64,000 bases of DNA from Anaerocolumna cellulosilytica (GCF_014218335.1 NZ_AP023367.1:2543501-2607500), one strand, 5' to 3'; shown: positions 26,677 to 35,676, numbered from the stretch's first letter. Notes: generated from the sequence alone by a model not told the origin. Numbers and translations are program-made.

Positions 26677-27577
26677 AGTACTTCTTTCCTTCCGCTTTTG
26701 TTTTGCACCTGTTAGGCATCTCTGCTAAAAAATCAGTGATAACAGTCAGTATACAGCCTTCCCTAACTTTATAATACCATGAATACTGCCATAGGCTGTG
26801 TTCCATGGTAACAGATAAGTGTAGGGCAGTTGATAACTCCTTTAAGGCTTCCTTCTCCTGGATTGTCAGCGTAGGAACTTGTAAAGCAGCATTGTTATCC
26901 TCTATCTGCATAATCCATTCAAGAATTTGAGAGCAGTTTTTCTCGAGTAAAGCCGTAATCCTTTGTGGTGTCACAATAGGCAAGGAAGAACCCTTAACCA
27001 TTAAATAATCAGATACCACTTTAAGAAAAATCATCTGATGAGTCTGAAAAAAGTAAGTCGCCGTCTGGTATAGACTTGCCGCCTCCATATCTACAAGGTA
27101 ATCACCGGTCTTTATGAACTGTTTTATATAAAAGAGGAACGCACTTTCTAGCTTTGTTTCTGTATCTTCAGAATAGTTTTTAGTTTCTTTGTATTTTGAT
27201 AAATCGATAGGCACCGGACTGGTAAGTACACGGTCTTCCAAAAAGGGATGGGAATACACCATATCCGGAAAAAACGTACGCCCAGTCTCTGCTTCTAGTA
27301 TTTTATTGCATAAAAAAACTGTACCTTCCGGCACCGTTTGGTCTGTACATCCACAGACACCGATATTTACCAGTAAATCCTCTCCGGATGGAGGAAAGCA
27401 GTTGCACAGGCTTGTAAGGGCAATTGCACTACTTATCTTGCCAGCACCTGTTATTAGCAGCAGAACCTTCTCATTCCGAAATAATTGAAATTTGGTAAAA
27501 TCAGTGTCCTTTTTTAGCTTTAGGTAATTTATTAAAGGCAGGGCTTCATTATACAAAGCCATACATAGTATCAACAT
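26648..27577 (-). CDS. nucleoside phosphorylase/MTAN-like protein
   Basis: A 309-residue protein whose first 200 residues resemble purine nucleoside phosphorylases and MTA/SAH nucleosidases: LLLITGAGKISSAIAL, VNIGVCGCTDQTVPEGTVFL and DMEAASLYQTA, the last matching the substrate-binding DMEGAA motif. The C-terminal 100 residues are helical and outside the usual family length. It is the first gene of the operon and overlaps the lyase gene. A plausible role is clearing 5'-deoxyadenosine or related radical SAM by-products for the lyase (inference). Confidence 0.75.
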   Translation of the reverse strand: MLILCMALYNEALPLINYLKLKKDTDFTKFQLFRNEKVLLLITGAGKISSAIALTSLCNCFPPSGEDLLVNIGVCGCTDQTVPEGTVFLCNKILEAETGRTFFPDMVYSHPFLEDRVLTSPVPIDLSKYKETKNYSEDTETKLESAFLFYIKQFIKTGDYLVDMEAASLYQTATYFFQTHQMIFLKVVSDYLMVKGSSLPIVTPQRITALLEKNCSQILEWIMQIEDNNAALQVPTLTIQEKEALKELSTALHLSVTMEHSLWQYSWYYKVREGCILTVITDFLAEMPNRCKTKAEGKKYFDKFKQRLL

Positions 27578-27618
27578 ATTTTCTATCCTTCTTTTTCCAA
27601 TCGTAAATCCTACCTATT

Positions 27619-27647
27619 ATTATGTGTAATTAAGACAGACATGTCAA
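27619..27647 (-). promoter_or_regulatory. promoter of the nucleosidase-lyase-SDR operon
   Basis: On the minus strand TTGACA (27642-27647), a 17-base spacer and CATAAT (27619-27624). It resembles a vegetative sigma-A promoter, although a sporulation sigma factor might have been expected for a lyase gene. Confidence 0.65.
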
Positions 27648-27693
27648 TAAAATTATGTTGGAAATGCAAAAATATTTTCTGATTAAATTGGGA

Positions 27694-27848
27694 TTGTCAG
27701 ATGAATACTAACTTAGTATAATAAATAAGATTTGGAATACTGCTAAAAAAGTTGGTTATGCCAAGTGATAAAATAAAGAAAGGGTGCAGTTAGGTTAAAA
27801 CCTAGCAGCGATATTGCAGGCGCGCTTGTAATAGAGAATGGTGTGGGT
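27694..27848 (+). promoter_or_regulatory. promoter and structured leader of the agmatine deiminase gene
   Basis: TTGTCA (27694-27699), 17 bases, TATAAT (27717-27722). The leader of about 120 bases contains TAGGTTAAAACCTA, a perfect small hairpin, then GCAGCGATATTGC and CAGGCGCGCTTG, both partly self-complementary. This matches no riboswitch class that I recognise. Confidence 0.6.
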
Positions 27849-28871
27849 ATGAATGATACAGGATATTTTATGCCGGGAGAATGGGCGAAGCATGAAAGAA
27901 CATTAATTTCGTGGCCGGTGAAGGATTCCCTAGTTTGGACTGATAACTATGAAGAAGTATGTAACGGATATGAAGAAGTAATTAATGCCATTGCAGAATT
28001 TGAAGCAGTAACGGTTATTGCGAATGACTCTGATGTAGAAAATCTAAAAAATAGACTGAATGATAAGGTACATATACTTATCGTACCTCATAATGATGCC
28101 TGGTGCAGAGACAACGGACCTACCTTTGTATGGAATAATCAAAAGGATTTAAAAGGTATTAACTGGAAGTTTAATGCATGGGGAGAAAAATATGCTCCCT
28201 ATGATTTGGATGATAAAGCAGCTAGCGCAGTGTTAACGGCAATTGGTGTACCTGTTCTTCATTCTTCCATTGTGCTAGAGGGAGGATCTATCCATGTAGA
28301 TGGTGAAGGAACCATGCTTACCACGAAACAATGCCTGCTCAATAAGAACAGGAACCCTCATCTGACCCAGAAAGAAATCGAAGAGGAGTTAAAAGACAAA
28401 CTGCGGATAGAAAAAATAATATGGTTAAACCAAGGGTTGTTCGGAGATGAGACAGATGGACATATTGACAATATTGCTTGTTTTGCAAGACCCGGTGAGG
28501 TAATAATCCAAACCTGCAAGGATAAGGAAGACCCTAACTATGAAATTACGCAGGAGAATCTTAAGATACTACAAGAAGCAACTGATTCAAAGGGAAGAAA
28601 ATTAAAAATTATGGAGATTCCCCAGCCTCCGGCAAGATTTTATAAGGGGGTTCGCTTAACCTTAAGTTATCTCAACTTTTATTTTGTAAACGGTGGAATT
28701 ATACTGCCGGTATTTGGCGGTGATGCGGCAGAGACAGATTATAAGGCGAGGGAAATATTGCAGAAGGAATTTCCGGATAGAAAGATAGTAACAGTTGACG
28801 GTATGGCACTTATCAAAGAGGGCGGCAATGTTCATTGTATTACCCAACAGATGCCGGCGGGTAAATATTAA
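27849..28871 (+). CDS. aguA: agmatine deiminase
   Basis: A 340-residue guanidino-group-modifying enzyme that converts agmatine to N-carbamoylputrescine and ammonia. The start is typical (GYFMPGEWAKHERTLISWP). Key motifs are WCRDNGPTF, LEGGSIHVDGEG, ETDGHIDNIACF and the catalytic cysteine C330 in GGNVHCITQQMPAG. The ATG at 27849 is used; an in-frame GTG two codons upstream is possible. The ribosome site is weak (GGTGTGGGT). The next gene supplies the second step to putrescine. Confidence 0.92.
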   Translation: MNDTGYFMPGEWAKHERTLISWPVKDSLVWTDNYEEVCNGYEEVINAIAEFEAVTVIANDSDVENLKNRLNDKVHILIVPHNDAWCRDNGPTFVWNNQKDLKGINWKFNAWGEKYAPYDLDDKAASAVLTAIGVPVLHSSIVLEGGSIHVDGEGTMLTTKQCLLNKNRNPHLTQKEIEEELKDKLRIEKIIWLNQGLFGDETDGHIDNIACFARPGEVIIQTCKDKEDPNYEITQENLKILQEATDSKGRKLKIMEIPQPPARFYKGVRLTLSYLNFYFVNGGIILPVFGGDAAETDYKAREILQKEFPDRKIVTVDGMALIKEGGNVHCITQQMPAGKY

Positions 28872-28963
28872 AATTTCCTCTTTTATACGTGAGATGGATA
28901 GGTTGAAAATTAGTTGTTTCCCAAGTGTCTAACTTGTAAACATGTGAAAGGATGGCAGAAAAA

Positions 28964-29845
28964 ATGAGAAAAGTGAAAGTAGCGGCAACGCAGATGAGCT
29001 GTACAGAAAATATTCAGGATAATATTGAGAAAGCGGATAAATTAGTTCGTGAAGCTGCTGCAATGGGTGCTAATATTATATTAATCCAGGAGTTGTTTGA
29101 AACTCTGTATTTTTGTCAGAAGGAAAAGCCGGAATATTATAACTATGCTACAGAAGCAGCGGAAAATAAAGCAATCAATCATTTTAAAAAAGTAGCCAGA
29201 GAATTAAATGTGGTACTTCCAATCAGCTTCTACGAGAGGATGAATAATGCAAGATATAATTCCTTGGCTGTTATTGATGCTGACGGTGAAATTCTTGGTA
29301 TCTATAGGAAAAGTCATATTCCTGACGGACCTGGCTATGAAGAAAAATATTACTTTAATCCAGGGGATACTGGTTTTAAAGTATGGAATACCCGTTATGC
29401 TAAGATTGGTGTGGGTATCTGCTGGGATCAATGGTATCCGGAGGCTGCAAGAGCCATGGCTTTAATGGGAGCAGAATTACTATTTTATCCTACTGCAATC
29501 GGGTCAGAACCGGAGAGTCCGGAGGTAGATTCAAAAGATCACTGGCAAAGATGTATGGTTGGACATTCCGCCTGTAATTTAGTACCTGTGATTGCTTCAA
29601 ACCGTATAGGCAAAGAGGATATCGATGGTTCAGTTATTCATTTTTATGGCTCCTCCTTCATTACCAATGCCGTGGGTGAAAAAATTGCAGAAGCTGACCG
29701 AATGACAGAAACCATTCTGACTGCTGAATTTGATTTGAGTGCAATCGCTGAGCAGCGCATTGAATGGGGGATTTTCAGAGATCGGAGACCTGATTTATAC
29801 CAAGTACTCTTAACCTATGATGGTGTTGTAAAAAGTAGTTTCTAA
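28964..29845 (+). CDS. aguB: N-carbamoylputrescine amidase
   Basis: A 293-residue nitrilase-superfamily enzyme that hydrolyses N-carbamoylputrescine to putrescine, CO2 and ammonia. The opening KVKVAATQMSC and the Glu/Lys/Cys catalytic elements are seen in LIQELFE, YRKSHIPDGPGY and GVGICWDQWYPE. The ATG at 28964 is preferred, as GAAAGGATGG lies 7-10 bases upstream; the ATG at 28952 directly abuts that site. Together with aguA it completes agmatine to putrescine. The gene for arginine decarboxylation is not in the window. Confidence 0.92.
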   Translation: MRKVKVAATQMSCTENIQDNIEKADKLVREAAAMGANIILIQELFETLYFCQKEKPEYYNYATEAAENKAINHFKKVARELNVVLPISFYERMNNARYNSLAVIDADGEILGIYRKSHIPDGPGYEEKYYFNPGDTGFKVWNTRYAKIGVGICWDQWYPEAARAMALMGAELLFYPTAIGSEPESPEVDSKDHWQRCMVGHSACNLVPVIASNRIGKEDIDGSVIHFYGSSFITNAVGEKIAEADRMTETILTAEFDLSAIAEQRIEWGIFRDRRPDLYQVLLTYDGVVKSSF

Positions 29846-29909
29846 ATCTTTTAATTTATTCTGAAAAGGAATATGAAAATAGAATAAAAATGTTATTAAG
29901 TAAACAAAC

Positions 29910-29945
29910 AGGAGAAGGAATGTCTATATCGAGATTTCTTCTCCT
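29910..29945 (+). terminator. terminator hairpin after the putrescine genes
   Basis: AGGAGAAGGAAT pairs with ATTTCTTCTCCT across about 12 loop bases, followed by ATTATGTT. The U-run is poor. Confidence 0.55.
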
Positions 29946-29973
29946 ATTATGTTAGGATACGAGAATAAATAAC

Positions 29974-30001
29974 TTGCGTGATGTGTAAAAAATGATATAA
30001 T
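29974..30001 (+). promoter_or_regulatory. promoter of the cysteine-protease-like gene
   Basis: TTGCGT (29974-29979), 16 bases, TATAAT (29996-30001). The leader is about 90 bases with no clear structure. Confidence 0.6.
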
Positions 30002-30098
30002 AATCACATTAAGTGGTTAAATTATTGAATTTCTACAAAAGATAATCTTCAGAGAAACACGGAATCGGAATGCTGGTTTACAGAAAGAAGGTGCACTT

Positions 30099-30728
30099 AT
30101 GAATATCTCAATTAGAAATAAAGATTTTTTTAATATAAAAGATAATGATTCATTACAAATATATTTTGGCGGGGATCAGGCTTGGTATATAAAGGCCTGG
30201 AGCAAAGAGGCTGGATGTGGTCCGACTTGTGCGGCTAACATCACTGCATATCTAGCCAGAAGCAAAGAGATGTACAAAGAACTATATCCGTCGGTAAGTT
30301 CGGATAAAAATGAATTTTCTAAGCACATGGAAGTACTTTTTCAATATGTAACGCCAGGTGCTATGGGTGTAAACAGTGTTACTAAATTTACAGACGGACT
30401 GGAGCAATATCTGAAAGCAAAGAACATAACATTAACACCAAAGATATTGTCAGTAGATCCTTTTTCTAAAAAGCTAAGAGATACAGAAGAGCTAAAAGTT
30501 TTTGTTGAAAAAGGGCTTTTAGCGGATTGTCCCATTGCCTTTTTAAATCTTTCAAAAGGTGCAGAACGGCGGCTTCAGGGCTGGCACTGGATTACGATTA
30601 CTGGAGTAAGAACAGAAGGGGAAAGCCTTATAGCAGAGGCTTCTGATGAAGGAAAGAAGATAGAATTTGATTTAAAACTCTGGTATATGACAACTAAAAT
30701 GCATGGAGGGTTAATTTATTATGTTTAA
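30099..30728 (+). CDS. papain/C39-like cysteine peptidase-fold protein, function unknown
   Basis: A 209-residue protein without signal peptide. AGCGPTCAANI (C40) resembles the active-site CGP motif of C39 and related papain-fold peptidases, and GWHWITITGV could supply the His with a following acidic residue (EASDEG). No transport domain is attached, unlike C39 exporters, and the DQAWYIKAW segment before the Cys may hold the oxyanion Gln. It may be a small cytosolic peptidase or an acyltransferase of the same fold. It has its own promoter and terminator. Confidence 0.55.
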   Translation: MNISIRNKDFFNIKDNDSLQIYFGGDQAWYIKAWSKEAGCGPTCAANITAYLARSKEMYKELYPSVSSDKNEFSKHMEVLFQYVTPGAMGVNSVTKFTDGLEQYLKAKNITLTPKILSVDPFSKKLRDTEELKVFVEKGLLADCPIAFLNLSKGAERRLQGWHWITITGVRTEGESLIAEASDEGKKIEFDLKLWYMTTKMHGGLIYYV

Positions 30729-30756
30729 CCAAAAGAATATGGTTATTATATTAAGA

Positions 30757-30785
30757 AGGAACGAGTAGCAACGTTCCTTTTTTTT
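30757..30785 (+). terminator. intrinsic terminator
   Basis: AGGAACG pairs with CGTTCCT across an 8-base loop, followed by about nine T. It ends the cysteine-protease-like transcript. Confidence 0.85.
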
Positions 30786-30838
30786 ACTTGTAATATATGA
30801 ATGAGGAAAAAATTAAATCTAAAATTAATATAAACTTA

Positions 30839-30867
30839 TTGACAGATTAATAAAAGAATAGTATATT
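30839..30867 (+). promoter_or_regulatory. promoter of the glutathione peroxidase-thioredoxin pair
   Basis: TTGACA (30839-30844), 17 bases, TATATT (30862-30867). No OhrR-like palindrome is visible here, unlike at the second peroxidase gene. Confidence 0.7.
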
Positions 30868-30921
30868 TAATTCAGAAAGATTGTAAACAATTAAATAGAA
30901 CAAAATCAATAGGAGGTTTTT

Positions 30922-31395
30922 ATGGGTTTTTATGATTATTCTGCTGTCAAAATGGACGGAAAAGAAGTAAGAATGGAGCAATACAAGGGCAAAGTAGTAA
31001 TTGTTGTGAACACTGCCAGTAAATGTGGTTTAACACCTCAATTTAAAGAATTAGAAGAGCTCTATAAAAAGTATAAGGATCAGGGCCTTGTTATTCTTGG
31101 TTTTCCCTGCAATCAGTTTGCAAAACAGGATCCGGCCGGAAATGATGAAATTAATTCCTTTTGCCAGTTAAATTATGGTGTCAGCTTTGATATGTTTCAA
31201 AAAATTGATGTTAACGGCAGTGAAGCCCACCCGTTATACCAATATCTTAAAAGTGCAGCAAAAGGGGCTTTGGGGAATACTATTAAATGGAATTTTACTA
31301 AGTTTTTAATAGATAAGGACGGTAATGTGATAGAACGATTTGCACCTACCGTAAATCCGGTTAAAATGGAAGATAAAATTACAGAATTACTCTAA
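30922..31395 (+). CDS. glutathione peroxidase family thiol peroxidase (first copy)
   Basis: A 157-residue GPx-fold peroxidase with cysteine instead of selenocysteine at the active site (C35 in [12 protein letters not shown]). The supporting Gln (FPCNQF) and Trp/Asn ([11 protein letters not shown]) of the catalytic tetrad are present. Bacterial Cys-GPx enzymes usually take electrons from thioredoxin rather than glutathione, and a thioredoxin gene follows 48 bases downstream. AGGAGG precedes the ATG. A second paralog is at 42047. Confidence 0.9.
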   Translation: MGFYDYSAVKMDGKEVRMEQYKGKVVIVVNTASKCGLTPQFKELEELYKKYKDQGLVILGFPCNQFAKQDPAGNDEINSFCQLNYGVSFDMFQKIDVNGSEAHPLYQYLKSAAKGALGNTIKWNFTKFLIDKDGNVIERFAPTVNPVKMEDKITELL

Positions 31396-31443
31396 TATAA
31401 GAGATTATTCATACATTTGACATTCGAAAGGAGAGTAGACATT

Positions 31444-31752
31444 ATGGTACATGTATTATCAACAGAGAATTTTGAAGAAGAGGTAATAAAAGAAAAAGGT
31501 ACAGTATTGGTTGATTTATATGCGGATTGGTGCGGGCCATGTAAAGTACTTGCTCCTACTGTAGAGGCAATTGCCGATGAAGAAACGGGTTTAAAAGTAG
31601 GGAAAATGAACATTGACCAGAATCCGGATATCGCAGAGCAGTACGGAGTCCGCTCAATACCGACATTGTTATTATTTGAAAACGGTGAATTAAAGGAAAA
31701 AACCGTAGGCTTACAATCCAAAGCGCAGATATTAAATTTAATTAAAAAGTAA
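31444..31752 (+). CDS. trxA: thioredoxin
   Basis: A 102-residue thioredoxin with the redox motif WCGPC (C30, C33), the cis-proline region SIPTLLLF and the buried Asp (DLYADW). The ATG at 31444 follows AAAGGAGAG. Placed after a glutathione peroxidase, it is the likely reductant of that enzyme. It lies in the same transcript, which a strong terminator ends. Confidence 0.92.
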   Translation: MVHVLSTENFEEEVIKEKGTVLVDLYADWCGPCKVLAPTVEAIADEETGLKVGKMNIDQNPDIAEQYGVRSIPTLLLFENGELKEKTVGLQSKAQILNLIKK

Positions 31753-31781
31753 TAGTAATTTTTAAGCTGACACTTTATATG

Positions 31782-31826
31782 AAGGGCTGTTGTTATTCTA
31801 TCTGATAAGAATAGCAACAGCCCTTT
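31782..31826 (+). terminator. strong intrinsic terminator
   Basis: AAGGGCTGTTG and the following bases pair with CAACAGCCCTT, with inner TATTCT/AGAATA pairing, then TTTT. It lies between thioredoxin and the convergent FtsH-like gene. Confidence 0.85.
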
Positions 31827-31852
31827 TATAAAATTAGCTTATAGGATTATTA

Positions 31853-33568
31853 TTAAGCAACGATTCGATTAATATCTTCTCCGGTAAGAGACTCTTTCTC
31901 TAATAATTCGATTGTGATTGCTTTAAGAGAGGATAAATTCTTTTCTAACAGAGTTCTTGTGGAATCATACAACTGATTCATCTGACAACGGCATTTGCTT
32001 AACAGTTCCCTATCATAACCTTCTTCTAAAACAGAAACATTAAATAAACCCATGTCTTCATCCATACCATATTTATTAATATAATCTACCAGCATGGCAG
32101 AGGCTTTTTGAATATCATTGCTTGCTCCTGTTGTTATTTCATCAGATCCAAATATCAATTCTTCAGCAGCTCTTCCAGCTAAGAGCATCTGGATACTTGC
32201 TTCTATCTGCCGTCTAGTCTGAAACATAGTATCTTTAGGAATACTTAAGTTAAAACCGCCAGCACCCCGGACACTAGGTATAATGGTAACCTTAGATATA
32301 TAATTTTCCGGTTGTAAAAGCTTAGTGGCCAATGCATGTCCTGCCTCATGATACGCTGTAATATTCTTATCCCGGTCTGTAATATAACTTCTGTCTTGTA
32401 TGGGAGCTCCTGCAATAACAGTATAGAAAGCCTTATCTATATGACTTCTTGATATCATCGCCATTTTGTCATTTGCGGCATTAATGGCCGCTTCATTTAA
32501 CAAATTCTCTAGCATAGCACCACTAAAATAAACGGTGGATTTTGACAAGGCATCTAAATCTACATCCTCTGCCAATGGTTTTTTGTCTGCATGTAATTGC
32601 AGGATTTTCTTTCTTGCATTTATATCCGGAAGAGCAATTTCTATCTGCCGATCAAAACGTCCTGGTCTTAATAATGCTTCATCCAAGGTATCAAGACGAT
32701 TGGTAGCACCAATAACGACAATACCCTTATTGTCATGGAAACCAGACATTTCTGTTAGAAGTGCATTGAGTGTCTGATCCCGTTCGTCATTACTGGCAGA
32801 CGCATTCCTAGCTCTTTTCTTACCAATGGCGTCAATTTCATCAATAAAAATAACGGCACGTTCACTTTTTTTAGCTTTATTAAATAGATTTCGGATACGG
32901 CTGGCTCCTACACCAACATACATCTGAACAAAATCAGATCCGCTCATGGCATAAAAAGGAACATTAGCTTCTCCGGCAATCGCTTTGGCCATTAATGTTT
33001 TTCCGGTTCCCGGAGGGCCGTAAAGCAAAAGCCCCTTTGGCATACGGGCTCCGACAGCAGTATATTTTTCAGGATCTTTTATAAACTCGATAATATCTCC
33101 AACCATCATTTTAGCTTCTGCATTACCCGCCACCTGATTCAAAGTAACCGTTGAGGCAGTCATATTTTTGGTGGCATCAGCAATTAAAGGTTTATTAGAG
33201 CCGCCTCTTCGCATATAATAAAACACGCCTCCTGCTACGGCGATTAAGATTAGAAATTGGAATACTCTAACGAAGGCACTGGTTTCGCCATAGGTTACGG
33301 TTATATTATTTGTTAATAAAAATTCGATAAAATCTTCTGTTTTAGGGTTGGGAATCGTATACGTTTGCTTTTTATTACCTTTTAAAACCGCTAAAAAAGT
33401 ATTTCCGTTTTCCTTAATTTTGACCGAATCGACTTTATTTTGTTCTAGAGCCTCTAAAAATGAGGGGTAGGACATTTCCTGACTTTTGTTGTCCAGGTTT
33501 AGAAATATAAAAACACTAAGACTTATAAATGCCAGGACTGATAAAAGAATAATTATGGTTTTTTTCAT
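31853..33568 (-). CDS. FtsH-like ATP-dependent membrane metalloprotease
   Basis: A 571-residue AAA protease of the FtsH family, which degrades membrane and regulatory proteins. There are two membrane segments (about 4-24 and 104-118) flanking a small extracytoplasmic domain, an AAA module with GPPGTGKT, FIDEIDAIG and the SRH RPGRFDRQ, and the zinc site HEAGH. The C-terminus is short, so the protein is smaller than housekeeping FtsH (usually 600-650 residues), suggesting a paralog. The third zinc ligand is probably the Asp in GASNDIQKA. GGGAGG precedes the ATG. Confidence 0.9.
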   Translation of the reverse strand: MKKTIIILLSVLAFISLSVFIFLNLDNKSQEMSYPSFLEALEQNKVDSVKIKENGNTFLAVLKGNKKQTYTIPNPKTEDFIEFLLTNNITVTYGETSAFVRVFQFLILIAVAGGVFYYMRRGGSNKPLIADATKNMTASTVTLNQVAGNAEAKMMVGDIIEFIKDPEKYTAVGARMPKGLLLYGPPGTGKTLMAKAIAGEANVPFYAMSGSDFVQMYVGVGASRIRNLFNKAKKSERAVIFIDEIDAIGKKRARNASASNDERDQTLNALLTEMSGFHDNKGIVVIGATNRLDTLDEALLRPGRFDRQIEIALPDINARKKILQLHADKKPLAEDVDLDALSKSTVYFSGAMLENLLNEAAINAANDKMAMISRSHIDKAFYTVIAGAPIQDRSYITDRDKNITAYHEAGHALATKLLQPENYISKVTIIPSVRGAGGFNLSIPKDTMFQTRRQIEASIQMLLAGRAAEELIFGSDEITTGASNDIQKASAMLVDYINKYGMDEDMGLFNVSVLEEGYDRELLSKCRCQMNQLYDSTRTLLEKNLSSLKAITIELLEKESLTGEDINRIVA

Positions 33569-33934
33569 ACAACAGCCTCCCGGAAGTTTTCAAAAAATAC
33601 AATATGTTAACAGCACAATTGGTTTACATAAAACATTACTCTTATTATAGAACTGTCTATTCCAAATATCTACAATGTATTACTGGTAAGTATGTTTTTT
33701 TATACCAGTTAAAAAGGGAGGAAGCGTATTTTTGGATTATATGTATAAGGGAATACCCCTACCCATCCTCAGATAGTGTACAATAACTAGGTTTATCTAT
33801 ATTTTTCATAGTTAGTTCATATAATAAAATATAGGTAATTACAGAACTTTGTATTCAATGGCAGGTATAATTTCATCCTTCAATAACTGTTTTCAAGTAT
33901 CTATAATGGTGAATTTAAAAATGGGGGAGTGTTT
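33569..33934. other. 366-base intergenic region
   Basis: It contains a CTGGTA/TACCAG hairpin (33683-33708) followed by AAAAAGGGAGG and a possible 14-codon TTG-initiated frame (33732-33776) for which there is no other support. No convincing promoter for either flanking gene could be assigned. Confidence 0.4.
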
Positions 33935-34405
33935 ATGACAGACGGAGAATTTTTTACATTTCATGAATATATGAAAAGGGAAGCCGAAGGCTTGTCACCC
34001 TCAGCCCAGGATTATCTGGAAATGATTTTTAGGCTTTCGAAGGAACATGAATTTACAAGAGTAAATGATTTGGCAGCAGCCCTAAATGTACAGCCGCCGT
34101 CAGTTACCAGAATGATTCAAAAACTGGCAGACCAACATTTACTAAAGTACGAGAAGTATGGAGTAATCAGGCTAGAACCGGAGGGGCTCCTTCTTGGTAA
34201 AAATTTATTAGACAGACATAATCTAATCGAAGAATTTTTGAAATTACTATGTATAACAGAAGGGCTATTAGAAAGTACAGAAAAGATGGAACACACTATA
34301 AATGCAGATATCTTATTGGGAATAAGCAAGCTGCTGAGGTTTTTTAAGGAATATCCCAATGTTATGGAAAAGTATAAAAAGTATATGAGCGAAAAATCAG
34401 AATGA
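33935..34405 (+). CDS. DtxR/MntR-type metal-dependent regulator
   Basis: A 156-residue protein with an N-terminal winged helix (LEMIFRLSKEHEFTRVNDLA, then LNVQPPSVTRMIQKL) typical of DtxR/MntR, followed by a helical dimerisation region with DRHNLIEEFL and EKMEHTIN, which carry metal-ligand-like His and Glu. It lacks the SH3-like third domain, as MntR does. It probably senses manganese or iron. The ATG at 33935 follows GGGGGAG; a GTG two codons earlier is possible. Confidence 0.85.
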   Translation: MTDGEFFTFHEYMKREAEGLSPSAQDYLEMIFRLSKEHEFTRVNDLAAALNVQPPSVTRMIQKLADQHLLKYEKYGVIRLEPEGLLLGKNLLDRHNLIEEFLKLLCITEGLLESTEKMEHTINADILLGISKLLRFFKEYPNVMEKYKKYMSEKSE

Positions 34406-34449
34406 GCTGTTACAATAAATCAATATCTGAGATTGGTTTGTAACAGCTC
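34404..34449. terminator. terminator-like hairpin between convergent genes
   Basis: GAGCTGTTACAA pairs with TTGTAACAGCTC, and inner AATC/GATT adds to the stem. It lies between the convergent regulator and sugar-binding genes. U-runs are lacking. Confidence 0.5.
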
Positions 34450-34478
34450 TGCAAACTAAATACAAACTAGGAATTGGC

Positions 34479-35489
34479 TTAACGATTTCTGGTGCCGGTT
34501 TCATCAATTAAATAAACTTCTGAAAAAAGTTCTTTTGTCTCTCTATCATCATAAGTAATGGTACCACCATTTAGTAAAGTATTTGCTATTTCTACACCTA
34601 AAGCCCCCATTTCATAAGGCTGCTGGGCTATTGTGCCCTGCATATACCCATTTTGAATGGCTTCAATTGCAGAAGGATCTCCATTAAAACCAATTATCAT
34701 GATTTTGCCTGTCAAACCGGCCTCATTTACAGCTTGCGCTACTCCTAGTGCCATAGTATCATTTTCGCTAAAAACCACCGCTAAATCACTGCCATAATTC
34801 TTTAGAATTTCTTTCATTGCTTCATAAGCTTGTTTTTGACTTGAGTTGGCGGTAACTTCCGCAACCACAGCAATATTACTGTCTTCCATAACTCTGGCAA
34901 AGGCTTCGCCGCGCCGTCTTGCATAGGTGGAAGTTTCTTCTGTTTTAATTATAACGGCGTTGCGGCTGGAAAGTTCATGCTCACGTATTAATCTTAGTGC
35001 ATATTCTGCTGCCAGTACACCTCCCCCATAATTGTCAGAAATAATGAATGCATCAATATCTGCTCCTCCTGTACCTACATCTATTACAATTAATGGAATA
35101 CCTGCTTCCTCTGTTAAGTTTGAAACTACCATCATGGCTTCCGGATTTATCGGAGATATTAACAATGCATCAATTCCCTGAGCAATTAATTCCATAGTAC
35201 CGGTTATCATTTCAGAGGTATTGCTCTTTTGGTCATAAGGTATAACACCTATATTTAATTCCCTAGCCCGGTTTATAACTCCTTGTTGCATAGTCTGGAA
35301 ATATTCCTGCTCCGTATTATAAACCGACCACCCAATTACAATATTGTCCGCTGTTTTAACGTAGTCTTTTTTAGATTCATTGCCTGTAACCGCATTTTTA
35401 TAAACTACTGTATTTTTATGATATCCGATATAAATTAACAGGAATGAAAAGGCCAGCAGTAATACATTTATCCTCCAGAAATTTTTCAT
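34479..35489 (-). CDS. solo membrane-anchored sugar-binding protein (RbsB/Peripla_BP_4 type)
   Basis: A 336-residue periplasmic-binding-protein fold of the ribose/galactose class: IVIGWSVYNTEQEYFQTM, DALLISPINPEAM, IPLIVIDVG, AVVFSENDTMALG and IIGFNGDPSAIEAI. It has an uncleaved-looking N-terminal hydrophobic helix (about 8-22) and no lipobox cysteine, so it may stay anchored rather than be a lipoprotein. No ABC permease or ATPase is beside it, so it may present ligand to a distant transporter or a sensor kinase. Its neighbour on the other side is the lysine riboswitch region. Confidence 0.82.
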   Translation of the reverse strand: MKNFWRINVLLLAFSFLLIYIGYHKNTVVYKNAVTGNESKKDYVKTADNIVIGWSVYNTEQEYFQTMQQGVINRARELNIGVIPYDQKSNTSEMITGTMELIAQGIDALLISPINPEAMMVVSNLTEEAGIPLIVIDVGTGGADIDAFIISDNYGGGVLAAEYALRLIREHELSSRNAVIIKTEETSTYARRRGEAFARVMEDSNIAVVAEVTANSSQKQAYEAMKEILKNYGSDLAVVFSENDTMALGVAQAVNEAGLTGKIMIIGFNGDPSAIEAIQNGYMQGTIAQQPYEMGALGVEIANTLLNGGTITYDDRETKELFSEVYLIDETGTRNR

Positions 35490-35676
35490 AAAGCACCTGT
35501 GCCTTCCTGTGTATCCCCAAAAATATTTTGAGAAAGGTTTATATTGTTAAAATATGAAACCCTGTATGCATTTATTCCCAAGGACGAGTAGGATTTTAAT
35601 TTCGCCAAAGTAACAAGGTTTTAATAAAAGAATAAAGTTTTAGCAGACTAACTTTTTAGGAATTATGATTTCATAA

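Noticed and set aside
31417-31443. Upstream start for thioredoxin
   Set aside because: It would include the ribosome site AAAGGAGAG within the coding region; the family begins at 31444.
33732-33776. 14-codon TTG-initiated peptide after GGGAGG
   Set aside because: Too short to support without conservation; the ribosome site spacing is long and there is no partner gene.
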